Below are positions 16,049 through 25,265 of a DNA stretch of 64,000 nucleotides, in pieces. The DNA is from Polaromonas sp. (lineage in GTDB: Bacteria > Pseudomonadota > Gammaproteobacteria > Burkholderiales > Burkholderiaceae_C), in assembly GCA_013298945.1 (NCBI GenBank), contig JAAFJR010000001.1:124001-188000 (forward strand), read 5' to 3'. The position numbers were made by a program, and so were the translations under genes. The notes beneath the pieces were generated by a model that ran no database searches, was not told where the DNA came from, and saw only the letters and a program-made list of their open reading frames with translations. Position 1 is the first letter of the stretch. The number at the start of each line of letters is the position of its first letter.

Positions 16049-16825
16049 TTATGAATGTGCGAAATTAGCTTTGCGCTTGTTCACAAATGCATCCATACCC
16101 TCTTTTTGATCGTTTGTTGCAAAAAGAGCGTGAAACATGCGACGCTCGAACATGATGCCATCAGCCAAACCACCTTCAAATGCGCGATTGACGGATTCTT
16201 TAGCAGCCATCAAAGCCATTTGAGAAAACTCACAGATCATCAAAGCAGCACCCAAGGCTTCATCCATTAATTTCTCTAAGGGCACGACTCGGCTGACTAA
16301 GCCTGCACGTTCTGCTTCTACGGCATCCATCATGCGACCCGTCAGCGCCATATCCATGGCTTTTGCTTTACCAATAGCGCGCGGCAATCGTTGCGTACCA
16401 CCAGCACCTGGAATCACGCCAAGCTTGATTTCTGGTTGACCAAATTTAGCATTGTCTGCCGCGATGATGAAGTCACACATCATGGCTAGTTCACAGCCGC
16501 CGCCTAAAGCAAAACCGCTGACTGCTGCAATGACCGGTTTACGTACGTTGCGAATATGTTCCCAGTTGCGCGTGATGTAATCACCTTTGTAAACATCAGA
16601 AAAAGTGTACGTGGCCATGGCACCAATATCTGCGCCAGCAGCAAAGGCTTTTTCACTGCCAGTAATGATCATGCAGCCAATAGCATCGTCGGCATCAAAT
16701 GCTTTGAGAGCTGCGCCTAGCTCGTCCATCAGCTCGCCATTCAGGGCATTGAGCTGCTTAGGGCGATTTAGCGTGATGATTCCAACACGGGCTTGGGTAC
16801 TGACGATGATGTATTGTTGTGACAT
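16049..16825 (-). CDS. Enoyl-CoA hydratase
   Basis: The 258-residue protein is a crotonase-fold enzyme: [12 protein letters not shown] forms the oxyanion-hole segment, [13 protein letters not shown] contains the first catalytic Glu and [17 protein letters not shown] the second. With both acidic residues it should hydrate trans-2-enoyl-CoA to 3-hydroxyacyl-CoA in the cytoplasm. The chain-length preference is unknown; short chain is usual for this size. It lies 6 bases upstream of the EEP gene in the same direction, probably by position and not for a shared function. The N-terminal [20 protein letters not shown] is typical. Confidence 0.92.
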   Translation of the reverse strand: MSQQYIIVSTQARVGIITLNRPKQLNALNGELMDELGAALKAFDADDAIGCMIITGSEKAFAAGADIGAMATYTFSDVYKGDYITRNWEHIRNVRKPVIAAVSGFALGGGCELAMMCDFIIAADNAKFGQPEIKLGVIPGAGGTQRLPRAIGKAKAMDMALTGRMMDAVEAERAGLVSRVVPLEKLMDEALGAALMICEFSQMALMAAKESVNRAFEGGLADGIMFERRMFHALFATNDQKEGMDAFVNKRKANFAHS

Positions 16826-16899
16826 AAAAATAGATGTGAAATTGAAATTAAATATAAAGGTAAATATTAGCCAAATACTAGGGCGAGAGGCTTACGCTA

Positions 16900-18132
16900 T
16901 TATTTCACCAATTGATTCAACTGGATGATTGGCAACAGCACAGCAAGCACAATCAACATCACAACCAAACCCATGGTCACAATCAGCATAGGTTCTAGGA
17001 ATGTGGCTAAATGCATTGCTCGACGTTGCACTTCTGCACTAAGCTGTTTGGCAGCGCGAGATAGCATCAAAGGTAGTTGACCGGTTTGCTCTCCTAAGCG
17101 CGCAAACATACTCACAATACCTGGAAAACGTTTCTTTTGAGCAATGGCCGATGCCAAGGGCGCACCCTCGCGTACCATGACCAATGCATCTAAAGCATCA
17201 GCACGCATGGCGCGATTATTCAAAGTCATAGCAGCGGCTTGCAAGCTTTTTAAGATGGGTACCCCCGCTGTAGCAAGCATCGCTAGCGTGCTAGCAAATC
17301 GTGCGGCGTTGTAGCCACGCGCTAATTTGCCGATCAAAGGAATATTGAGCCATGCAGCGTCAAATTTTTCACGAACGTCATCGTTTCGTAGCGCTATTTT
17401 CGAACCTATAGTTGCAACAATAATTGCTAAAAAAACAAGCCATCCGTAGCTTCGAACAAAATCACTGATCGCAAGCATGGCGACTGTCAAAAAAGGCAAT
17501 GCGCGCTTGGTACCAGCAAAAACGTTGGCTACTTGCGGCACAACATAGCCAACAAGAAAAAGAACGATAACAATAGCGACCAAGGTGACAATGGCAGGAT
17601 ACAAAGCAGCACCAATCAATTTTGACTTGAGTGCTTGCTGCTCTTCTAAATCATCCGCCAAGCGCTCAAGCACTTGCCCCAAGCTGCCACTTTGTTCACC
17701 CGCGCCTATCACAGCGGTATAGATGCTGGAGAATTCACGGGGATGTTGTGACAACGCCTTTGCAAACGTACTGCCTGCATTAACCTCAGCACGTAGACTA
17801 GCAAGTAAATTGCGCTGACGATCATCTTCGGATTCATCGGTCAATGCTGTTAGCGCTCTTTCTAAAGGTAGGCCTGAAGTTACCAAGCCCGCAATTTGAC
17901 GCGTCCAAATACTCAACCCAGTTGAATTGAATATGCGACTTGTGAACAAAGTTTTGTTTAAGCTATTAAGTGATGAGCCATTGGATGATTCACCAACCAC
18001 AGGTTCGACATTCATTGGAACCAAGGATTGGGCGCGCAGTAGACCACGCACGACGCGTGCCGATTCACCTTCGATAACGCCTTTGCGTGTGTTGCCTTGA
18101 TCGTCTAACGCTTCAAAAGTAAAAGCCGGCAT
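16900..18132 (-). CDS. gspF: Type II secretion inner-membrane protein GspF
   Basis: The 410-residue protein starts MPAFTFEALDDQGNTRKGVI, the standard GspF/PilC N-terminus, and has two duplicated T2SSF domains (about 75-200 and 275-400). Membrane helices occur near residues 170-190 (AIVTLVAIVIVLFLVGYVV), 215-240 and at the C-terminus (MLIVTMGLVVMLIVLAVLLP). It anchors the pseudopilus assembly platform with GspE, GspL and GspM. It is the last gene of the gspGHIJKLMNDEF transcript, 23 bases after gspE. Confidence 0.95.
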   Translation of the reverse strand: MPAFTFEALDDQGNTRKGVIEGESARVVRGLLRAQSLVPMNVEPVVGESSNGSSLNSLNKTLFTSRIFNSTGLSIWTRQIAGLVTSGLPLERALTALTDESEDDRQRNLLASLRAEVNAGSTFAKALSQHPREFSSIYTAVIGAGEQSGSLGQVLERLADDLEEQQALKSKLIGAALYPAIVTLVAIVIVLFLVGYVVPQVANVFAGTKRALPFLTVAMLAISDFVRSYGWLVFLAIIVATIGSKIALRNDDVREKFDAAWLNIPLIGKLARGYNAARFASTLAMLATAGVPILKSLQAAAMTLNNRAMRADALDALVMVREGAPLASAIAQKKRFPGIVSMFARLGEQTGQLPLMLSRAAKQLSAEVQRRAMHLATFLEPMLIVTMGLVVMLIVLAVLLPIIQLNQLVK

Positions 18133-18155
18133 AAAATATTTCGATGTTCAATACA

Positions 18156-19544
18156 TTAGTCGCGAGTAACGCGCACTAATTCTTCTCGTGTCGTGATATT
18201 GCTCTTAACCAAGCGTTCGCCATCTTCACGCATCAATCGCATCCCTGAGCCCAAAGCGGCAACGCGAATATCAGCTTCACTGGTCTGGTTATGAATTTGT
18301 GCGCGTATGGCATCGTTTGTGACCAGCAATTCGTAAATACCTGTTCGCCCTTGGTACCCAGTCTTAGCGCAATGTTTACAGCCTGCGCCTACGCAATGCG
18401 TACAAATTTTACGCACCAAACGCTGAGCCAACACACCTAACAAACTCGAACTCAATAAAAAGGGTTCTACACCCATGTCTGTTAATCGGGTTACGGCACT
18501 TGCTGAATCGTTCGTGTGCAAAGTGGCTAATACCAAGTGCCCAGTCAACGATGCTTGAATTGCAATTTGGGCAGTCTCAAAATCGCGAATCTCGCCAATC
18601 ATGATGACATCAGGGTCTTGACGCAAAATAGCCCGTAATGCCTTTGCAAACGTCAAATCAATCTTTGCATTGACTTGAGTTTGCCCAACACCAGCCAACT
18701 CATATTCAATAGGGTCTTCCACCGTCATTATATTTTGGCTATTTGCATCTAGCTGATTCAGTGCTGCGTACAACGTTGTGGTTTTCCCTGAACCAGTCGG
18801 ACCCGTCACTAAAATAATACCGTGTGGTTGAGCTAGTAAACCAGTGAAGCGGTTTAAGGTATCGCCTTCCATACCGACGGCAGAAAGACTTAATTTCCCT
18901 TCTGATTTATCGAGTAAACGCAGAACCGCGCGCTCTCCATGTGCACTTGGGAGTGTGCTCGCACGAACGTCTACAGATCGAGTGCCAATACGCAAACTAA
19001 TACGTCCGTCTTGAGGTAGACGTTTCTCAGAAATATCCAAATCGGCCATGATTTTTAAACGTGAAATCAAGGCGGCATGTAAAGCACGGTTGGGCTGTAC
19101 TACTTCACGCAGCGTGCCATCAACCCTGAAGCGAACGCTGGAATGTCGCTCATAAGGTTCAATATGAATATCACTTGCACCATCTCGAGCTGCTTGTGTC
19201 AATAAAGCATTTAACATGCGGATAATAGGTGCATCGTCGGCCGCTTCTAACAAGTCTTCCACCGCAGGGAGGTCTTGCATCATGCGACTCAAATCAGCGT
19301 CAGATTCCACTTCACTAACGATAGAGGCAGCATTGGATTCACCCTGTGCGTAAACTTCACTGATCCGTTGCACCAAGACATCTTGTTGCAGCTTTTGAAC
19401 AGATTCAATTTTGTATTTTCGCAATACTTCAGAGATGGCATCGCGCGAAGTGGCATCGTGCAAATACAAAGTAGTAGCTATCTCATCAACAGCTAATAAA
19501 AGCTGGTTCTGTCTGGCAAAAGCGTAGGGTAAAGGATATTTCAT
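18156..19544 (-). CDS. gspE: Type II secretion ATPase GspE
   Basis: The 462-residue protein has an N1/N2 region (about 1-130), Walker A GPTGSGKTTTL, the Asp box and Walker B DPDVIMIGEIRD, and the His box LATLHTNDS. It powers pseudopilus assembly at the cytoplasmic face through GspL and GspF. Odd feature: the zinc tetracysteine element is very short, CTHCVGAGCKHC, with four residues between the two CxxC pairs, where the family commonly has about thirty. All four cysteines remain. The start overlaps the gspD stop by four bases (ATGA). Confidence 0.95.
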   Translation of the reverse strand: MKYPLPYAFARQNQLLLAVDEIATTLYLHDATSRDAISEVLRKYKIESVQKLQQDVLVQRISEVYAQGESNAASIVSEVESDADLSRMMQDLPAVEDLLEAADDAPIIRMLNALLTQAARDGASDIHIEPYERHSSVRFRVDGTLREVVQPNRALHAALISRLKIMADLDISEKRLPQDGRISLRIGTRSVDVRASTLPSAHGERAVLRLLDKSEGKLSLSAVGMEGDTLNRFTGLLAQPHGIILVTGPTGSGKTTTLYAALNQLDANSQNIMTVEDPIEYELAGVGQTQVNAKIDLTFAKALRAILRQDPDVIMIGEIRDFETAQIAIQASLTGHLVLATLHTNDSASAVTRLTDMGVEPFLLSSSLLGVLAQRLVRKICTHCVGAGCKHCAKTGYQGRTGIYELLVTNDAIRAQIHNQTSEADIRVAALGSGMRLMREDGERLVKSNITTREELVRVTRD

Positions 19545-21676
19545 TCTACAGGAACAACTTTCAATTGCTTCGAAGAACGCAATACCGGTGTTGGTAGTAC
19601 GGCAGAATCGTTGATAGGCAAGATGATGTTGAACGATGGTTGCGCTGCAGTTTGGCTTGCTCGCATCAAGTCGTAGCGATCAAGAGACAATTGTTCTGTA
19701 GCAGCTGCATCGCGAACGACAACAGGGCGTAAGAAAACCATCAAATTGGTTTTTTTACGACCACGCGATTCTGTTTTGAAAAGATTTCCAAAAAGCGGAA
19801 TATCTCCCAGCAAAGGTACTTTTTCTTGGTTGTTTGAATACTCGTCTTGAAGCAAGCCACCTAAAACCACAATGCCACCATCTTCTACCAATACATTGGT
19901 TTGTATAGATCGCTTGTTGGTGATAAGGCCGGTCGTAGAGTTGATGGAAGATGCCTGAACGCTGCTGACCTCTTGAAATATCTCCAGTTTGACCGTCCCA
20001 TTTTCACTGATCTGAGGTTTTACTTTCAATGTTAGGCCCACATCTTTTCGCTCAACTGTTTGGAAGGGATTAACTGTACCGCTGCTGCTTGAGCTGCTTG
20101 AGCTGTTGGTATATTGACCAGTCACAAAAGGTACGTTTTGGCCAATAATAATTTTTGCTTCTTCGTTGTCAAGCGTGAGCAAGTTAGGTGTTGATAAGAT
20201 GTTACCCTCACCCGTGGTTTGTAAAAAATTGGCAAAAACACCCAAAACTGTTTTTCCAGCGATCAAGGTGCCGAGGCCTACATTTAAGCCTGTAGCTGGT
20301 AACACTGTAGGCGCGGTTGTTGTTGCTGCTGTTGTGGATAGACCAGACAAAGCAAGTGCCAACAGATTCTTCCCGCCTGAACCATAGTTTGTTCCCGCAG
20401 CACTGAGATTGTTGGTGTCTGCTCTATTGCCCAATGCGTTTTGCCATTGAACTCCAAACTCTGCAGCCTTGTCTGAATTAATCTCTGCAATCAGCGATTC
20501 AACAAATATTTGTGCACGTCTTGCATCTAATTGATCGATGATTGCCCGCAGTTGTCGGTATTGCGGTTCAGCCGCCGTGATGATCAAAGAGTTTGTGGCT
20601 GGGTCTGCTTGTATTTGGCCACCCGTTGAAGGTTGTGCAGACGCTTGCAGGCTAGTAGAGGCTGCATTAGCGGTTGAATTTGTATTACTGGTTGCTCCGC
20701 CAGTGACTGAAATGTTGCCCGTACTCGTTCCAGGTGCCGAAATAGATGCGAGAGATGCTCGCAGCGTGACCGCTAATTTGAGTGCATCCGCATTCTTTAA
20801 AAAAACCACATGCACGTTGCCAGCAGCACTTTGTGAGCTAGGTTGATCCAGTTTTGCCACCAAAGACTTGATCAAAGCCAGACGCGCCGCATTCGCAGTT
20901 CTAATAATTAGTGAGTTGCTACGTGGCTCAGAAATAACTGTGGTTTTAACACTAGTATCCGCTTGTCCGGGTGTTGCTGTTGCTCCCGCCGACGTTGAAC
21001 CGGCATCAACCAAACGTAGTACCAACGGTGCCAGGTCAATAGATAGTGCATGCTTTAATGGAATAATTTCTACATCTGTAGCAGCAGGTATATCGCTTGC
21101 AGCAATGATTTTTGCAATGCGTTGCAAGTTGTCTGCATAGTCAGTAATGATGAGTGAGTTGTTGCCAGGATTGACGTTGATGGTGTTATTAGGACTAATC
21201 AGCGGTCTCAAAACGGGTAACAAATTCGCTGCAGAATCATAATTGAGATTGAAAATCTGCGTGACAATTTGGTTGCCACCTGCCTTTGCGCTAACCCCTC
21301 CAGCGGAGACCACACTCGTTTGCAGCTTGGCATCTGCTTCAGGGACGACTTTAAAAATCCCTTGTGATTCCACCACGACAATACTTTGAAGTCGCAATGC
21401 AGTCACAAACTGGTTATACGCTGCAGCGGGTGAAATAGCTTTTTCACTAGACAAATTCATTGTACCTTTGACGCGGGGGTCGACCACCATATTGCGGCCC
21501 GTGATGACCCCAATTGTTCTAGCAACAGCATCAATCTCAGCGTTGACAAAATTTAAGGTGATTGCTTCACCTTGTTTTTGAGCATGCAAAGTGCTTGGAG
21601 CCAATGAAAATATTGCTGATGCAGCTATAAAAAATATGGCAAATTGTTTTTGACGGAGTTTGAAATGAAAATCCAT
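19541..21676 (-). CDS. gspD: Type II secretion outer-membrane secretin GspD
   Basis: The 711-residue protein has a signal peptide (FAIFFIAASAIFSLAPS, cleavage near LHAQ), N0-N3 domains (N0 starts ITLNFVNAEIDAVARTIGVI; N1-N3 each contain the NSLIITD or NSLIIRT type strand), a Ser/Gly/Thr-rich loop in N3, and the secretin core with VPFVTGQYTNSS and VLVEDGGIVVLGGLLQDE. It forms the outer-membrane pore for folded exoproteins. The C-terminal tail after the core is short (about 60 residues) and no gspS pilotin is seen. Part of the leader coding sequence resembles the interspersed repeat. It sits after gspN, unlike the enterobacterial order CDEF. Confidence 0.95.
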   Translation of the reverse strand: MDFHFKLRQKQFAIFFIAASAIFSLAPSTLHAQKQGEAITLNFVNAEIDAVARTIGVITGRNMVVDPRVKGTMNLSSEKAISPAAAYNQFVTALRLQSIVVVESQGIFKVVPEADAKLQTSVVSAGGVSAKAGGNQIVTQIFNLNYDSAANLLPVLRPLISPNNTINVNPGNNSLIITDYADNLQRIAKIIAASDIPAATDVEIIPLKHALSIDLAPLVLRLVDAGSTSAGATATPGQADTSVKTTVISEPRSNSLIIRTANAARLALIKSLVAKLDQPSSQSAAGNVHVVFLKNADALKLAVTLRASLASISAPGTSTGNISVTGGATSNTNSTANAASTSLQASAQPSTGGQIQADPATNSLIITAAEPQYRQLRAIIDQLDARRAQIFVESLIAEINSDKAAEFGVQWQNALGNRADTNNLSAAGTNYGSGGKNLLALALSGLSTTAATTTAPTVLPATGLNVGLGTLIAGKTVLGVFANFLQTTGEGNILSTPNLLTLDNEEAKIIIGQNVPFVTGQYTNSSSSSSSSGTVNPFQTVERKDVGLTLKVKPQISENGTVKLEIFQEVSSVQASSINSTTGLITNKRSIQTNVLVEDGGIVVLGGLLQDEYSNNQEKVPLLGDIPLFGNLFKTESRGRKKTNLMVFLRPVVVRDAAATEQLSLDRYDLMRASQTAAQPSFNIILPINDSAVLPTPVLRSSKQLKVVPVE
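21600..21645 (+). repeat. Degenerate interspersed repeat within the gspD signal-peptide region
   Basis: The plus strand reads AATATTGCTGATGCAGCTAT then AAAAAATATGGCAAA, which matches the right half of the repeat (ATTGCCTAAGCAGCTAT then the ATAGCAAA arm) with several changes. The minus-strand frame used by gspD is the same as in the nuclease copy. The left CCGGCG part is not conserved, so the assignment is tentative. Confidence 0.45.
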
Positions 21677-21683
21677 GAATCTC

Positions 21684-22487
21684 TTACCCTACTGTAATAA
21701 TGGATCGCGGCCCAACGCGGCGTCCAAGGATATCTAAAAAATTGTTCAATGCCGCTTCAGAGCCTGGTGCTGCACTTGCTTCGCCATTAAAACGCCAGCG
21801 ATTACCAGTCAATTGCCCACTGCCGGACAGTAATAGACTACCGTTGAGAGTTTCTAAATTCAAACTTGGCGCACTTGCTGCTTGGCTGCCTTGAATGCTG
21901 AGCCGGTAACTCCCCACAGGCCGAAGCGTCGACAGTCTAGTTGACGCATCTAAGATGTCTAAAGACGCCATACCTTTGAGATTTAATTGTTTATTAAGCC
22001 ATTCTAGCCTTAGTAGCTGTGTGTTTAACTTAAGGGTAGCTTGCAAATCAATCGTATTGAACGGCGCGCCTAAGCCCGTGAGCAGGGTAGCTGGCCACGT
22101 TGATTGACTGGGTTGAATTTCTGCCGTTAGTCCAGACAAACGTGGTGTCAATAGCACGTTGATATTTTGTGTGGTACAGCAGTCCGCATCAATCAGGAGA
22201 CGGAATTTTAAAGTTGGTGTTGGTATGATTCGCCAATGCACGCGTCCGGGTAGTGTTGTTGCGTCTCTGCTGCCTAAGCCACCAGACAACAGCAACTGTC
22301 CTGAACCATTCCATACTGTACCGGATGGTTCATTCAAAACGACGCGACCTTGGCTTGAAATCGATAGAGCCTTTCCTAACCAAGCAGCAGGTGCAAACAC
22401 AAGTGTTGCGGCTATCAAACCAAGCACAGCCCCAAAGACAGCCCAACGCCATGGTGGAGCGGCTAAATGATTGGACGCTTTCATCAT
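21684..22487 (-). CDS. gspN: Type II secretion protein GspN
   Basis: The 267-residue protein has one N-terminal membrane helix (WAVFGAVLGLIAATLVFAPA, about 14-33) followed by a periplasmic beta-rich domain of the T2SSN family with VVLNEPSGTVWNGSGQLLLS, the repeated GxxWxGxGxLxL pattern. The role of GspN in the secretion machine is not well defined; it is common in betaproteobacterial and xanthomonad systems. It overlaps gspM by four bases and is 7 bases before gspD. Confidence 0.88.
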   Translation of the reverse strand: MMKASNHLAAPPWRWAVFGAVLGLIAATLVFAPAAWLGKALSISSQGRVVLNEPSGTVWNGSGQLLLSGGLGSRDATTLPGRVHWRIIPTPTLKFRLLIDADCCTTQNINVLLTPRLSGLTAEIQPSQSTWPATLLTGLGAPFNTIDLQATLKLNTQLLRLEWLNKQLNLKGMASLDILDASTRLSTLRPVGSYRLSIQGSQAASAPSLNLETLNGSLLLSGSGQLTGNRWRFNGEASAAPGSEAALNNFLDILGRRVGPRSIITVG

Positions 22488-22957
22488 TTTTTTGGTAAAG
22501 TTAATACCATTGTGCCATCCCAGCCATCTCCGTTTCGAGTCAACTTGGCCTCAGTGGGTAAGGCGCGAGCGTTAACTCTGGCTTGCGTCAACCACAGCGC
22601 TAACTCTTGGGGCGAGGCATTTTTAAGGGTCAGACTTGCTCGTTCCCCGGTTAAATTAAGCTGGGCTGTACTGCCAAAACGTTGTGTTACCGCACTTTGT
22701 AGTGCCTTTTGAGCTTCGTCTAAACCTAGCTTTGGCTGACTTTGAAGATTTTTTGCCTCAGCGCTGAGCGATAGCATGCTTTGCAACTGTGCATCTAACG
22801 CTCGATGCTGGGCTGGCGATTCTTTGAGGGTTTTTAGTGCAGGAGCAATCGAAAGCCACCACAAAAGTGCAGCAAAAATCAACCAAAATGCAGCCAAAAT
22901 CAAGCGCCGTTCGCTTATTTTTAGCTGTCGCCAATAGCTTAAATAAGTTTCTATCAT
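22484..22957 (-). CDS. gspM: Type II secretion protein GspM
   Basis: The 157-residue protein has a cytoplasmic N-terminus (YLSYWRQLKISERRLI), a membrane helix (LAAFWLIFAALLWWLSIA, about 20-38) and a periplasmic ferredoxin-like domain. It partners GspL in the assembly platform. Identification rests on length, topology, order between gspL and gspN, and the SxRE(R/K)xxL-like start. Start and stop overlap its neighbours (ATGA on both sides), so translation is coupled. Confidence 0.88.
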   Translation of the reverse strand: MIETYLSYWRQLKISERRLILAAFWLIFAALLWWLSIAPALKTLKESPAQHRALDAQLQSMLSLSAEAKNLQSQPKLGLDEAQKALQSAVTQRFGSTAQLNLTGERASLTLKNASPQELALWLTQARVNARALPTEAKLTRNGDGWDGTMVLTLPKK

Positions 22958-24246
22958 GGTGTATTTTTCACTTTTATACTGACTGTCTCGCCGTTTTGCG
23001 TGAGTACATAGCCCATAGTTTTTAATTTTTCTTGGGAAGCGCTTAAATCAGCTGCAGTCAGTTTTATGTTTTTAAAATTAACACCAAAATTACCATTATT
23101 TGCTATATATTCAATAGCATTTGGATTAATTAATTTGCCGACTGAAGCGCTATTTGCATGGCTAAATGCAGAAAGCATGGATTCAAAATTTTGCACGCTA
23201 CTAGCGCCTGTTGCTTGACGAAGCAAAACCATTTCCCGCGACATTTGCAAAGCTGGATCTACAACAGTTTTGACGTTTGGAAAAGACTGGGTCAATATCG
23301 TACTTAGTTGTGTTCGCTTTTTTGACAAACTAGCTTGCTGTTGCCAAGCCCACGCATTCAAGCCGACTAAATTGGCCAGTAGCAGCGCGACTAAACCCCA
23401 CCGTGCGGGTCGCCAAGCTGGTGACTGCCAAAACGTTTGCCATTTTCGAATAACGCTTTTCATGCCTTGGCTGTCACCGCTCAAGCTTTGTTCAAACTGC
23501 GCCAGTTCCCACAGAGAAGTTGCGCTGAAAAGTAAGCTATTCGCGTGTTGTCTAAGTTCAACCTTCAAATCTGTATACGGCATCAAGCTGGCTTCAGCTA
23601 ATTCGACAACAGCAGGTTCTGCCCCAACAGTCGCGCCATCTGGCAAATGCGCTAAAAGTGCTTGAAGCACGCCATTAGAGCCACTGGAATTACCCAAGTG
23701 AAGCGGCAAAGTCATCACGCCTTGGTCGTCTGCTCGGGTTATCCACGCGGCTTCAGGGCTGCCTGTGACGCAAATAATAGGGTTACTTTGCGGCCAAAAT
23801 TCAGGCACCACTTGCGTGATGCGACATCCCGCCGCATCAAATGCTTGTATTGCGTTCTTTAGCCACGCTTTATCAAAAGCAGCCACCCATACTGCCGTTG
23901 CTGCTTTGCCAGTTTGCACTTCGGGTGCTACTGCAAACGACATGGCATGCGTATCGTCTAACAAATGCTCTTCCAGCAAACCATCTAATGCAGCACGAAG
24001 GCGTGCTTTGGGCACTTTGGGTAAATCAATTTGGTGCCAAGACAGCGCGCGCGCAGGCACTACCAAAACTGTAGCATCTGCTACAGGTAGTTCACTCAAA
24101 CTTAAGGTTTCAGTTTTTGCTTTGCTAGAACCATCGTTTTTCCCAGCTTTAGTAAGCACAAACGTATAAAGCATGTTACTAGCCACAGCAGAGCCATCAG
24201 CGCTGGTAGGACTAGGATAGGGCAGGGAAACGATCAACTTACTCAT
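22954..24246 (-). CDS. gspL: Type II secretion protein GspL
   Basis: The 430-residue protein has an actin-like cytoplasmic domain (about 1-270, with VLVVPARALSWHQIDLPKVP and the LRAALDGLLEEHLLDD helix), one membrane helix (WGLVALLLANLVGLNAWAW) and a periplasmic ferredoxin-like domain. It recruits GspE to the membrane. There is a 44-base gap before it from gspK, the longest within this operon, with no terminator in it. Its 3' part (23041-23130) is notably A+T-rich. Confidence 0.92.
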   Translation of the reverse strand: MSKLIVSLPYPSPTSADGSAVASNMLYTFVLTKAGKNDGSSKAKTETLSLSELPVADATVLVVPARALSWHQIDLPKVPKARLRAALDGLLEEHLLDDTHAMSFAVAPEVQTGKAATAVWVAAFDKAWLKNAIQAFDAAGCRITQVVPEFWPQSNPIICVTGSPEAAWITRADDQGVMTLPLHLGNSSGSNGVLQALLAHLPDGATVGAEPAVVELAEASLMPYTDLKVELRQHANSLLFSATSLWELAQFEQSLSGDSQGMKSVIRKWQTFWQSPAWRPARWGLVALLLANLVGLNAWAWQQQASLSKKRTQLSTILTQSFPNVKTVVDPALQMSREMVLLRQATGASSVQNFESMLSAFSHANSASVGKLINPNAIEYIANNGNFGVNFKNIKLTAADLSASQEKLKTMGYVLTQNGETVSIKVKNTP

Positions 24247-24290
24247 ACTGCATTGTATTAGGGCTTTAATAATAGAAATTTCTGGGCTTT

Positions 24291-25265
24291 TTAAAGCTTA
24301 GGTAAAGTCGTGTTTGAAATTATTTCAGGCGATGCCACCACAGAGCGCTCGCGCCAAAGTGTTTTGACTTTACTGATGTCGGTGCGATCAACGAGAGATT
24401 GCTCTTCCACCACAGTTTGTTCCAGTCGAATACGACCAGTGACTTCAAAAAAACGTGTTGACACGCTGTGCTGTGAGTCTTTGAGTTTGTCTTTTAGAAC
24501 AGGCAAGGTTGTTGCGGCTTCTGCCAAGCTGGGGAAAAAAGCACGTTCGCGCGTGGTTACGGTTAATTTGGCGTCAGCAAGCTCTAAGCCAGACACACTC
24601 GCAAAAATCACTTCGGCGGGTGCAGTGTTGATATTTACCGTGGTTTTAACCGGTAACAGGGCGACGAACGGTGTGAGTTTCGCCAATGTTAGTGGACTCA
24701 AACCCAGCCAAGTTAACTGTCGCACTCTTTGCGGCATCAAAGTTGTTGTTCCCGGCGAGTTTGCAATTGACGCAGCTTTAAGGTTCGCGACAAAGCTCTC
24801 AAGCTCCGTCTGAGGTAAATTAAAGTGCGTGAATAGCTTTTTAAATGCAGCCAAATCAGTTGCAGAAACCTGCCCAGCATCTATCAAGTTGAAAACATTA
24901 AGCTTAGATTGCGCATCTATAATCTGCCCCGACAAAAATGCATCCACCTGCTCCTCAGCCGTCAAACCGCCAGTGTTGTTTTTATCCGCCGCTAAAAAAG
25001 TGGATAAGCGTGATTCTTGCAAAGCCACAGCCCAAGGCTCTGCCAAATGATCCGTTGTACCTGAATTGCCATCGATGCGCAAAATCAAGCGCGACCAATC
25101 CAGCGCACCCACCAGCAGCCAAGCCACTTGCACCCGCGCACGCTCAGCAATTTCGACTTCCACACTGCGCCACTGCTGCCATAGCGCCGCAGCAGCAAAT
25201 GTAGCCACCAAGGTGACGGTGAGCATGGCAGACAGTAGCGCTGCGCCTGCGCTGCGGCGTATCAT
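24291..25265 (-). CDS. gspK: Type II secretion minor pseudopilin GspK
   Basis: The 324-residue protein starts MIRRSAGAALLSAMLTVTLV. The type III prepilin cleavage site lies before the A-A-L-L-S-A hydrophobic stretch; residue 5 of the mature form is not Glu, as is usual for GspK. The large helical insertion (about 105-215) and KTTVNINTAPAEVIFASVSG are GspK signatures. It caps the pseudopilus tip with GspI and GspJ. The start overlaps the gspJ stop (ATGA). Confidence 0.92.
   Translation of the reverse strand: MIRRSAGAALLSAMLTVTLVATFAAAALWQQWRSVEVEIAERARVQVAWLLVGALDWSRLILRIDGNSGTTDHLAEPWAVALQESRLSTFLAADKNNTGGLTAEEQVDAFLSGQIIDAQSKLNVFNLIDAGQVSATDLAAFKKLFTHFNLPQTELESFVANLKAASIANSPGTTTLMPQRVRQLTWLGLSPLTLAKLTPFVALLPVKTTVNINTAPAEVIFASVSGLELADAKLTVTTRERAFFPSLAEAATTLPVLKDKLKDSQHSVSTRFFEVTGRIRLEQTVVEEQSLVDRTDISKVKTLWRERSVVASPEIISNTTLPKL

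Noticed and set aside
23101-23119. TGCTATATATTCAATAGCA in gspL as a repeat half
   Set aside because: Only the hairpin arms match, and such short A+T-rich inverted repeats are expected by chance.
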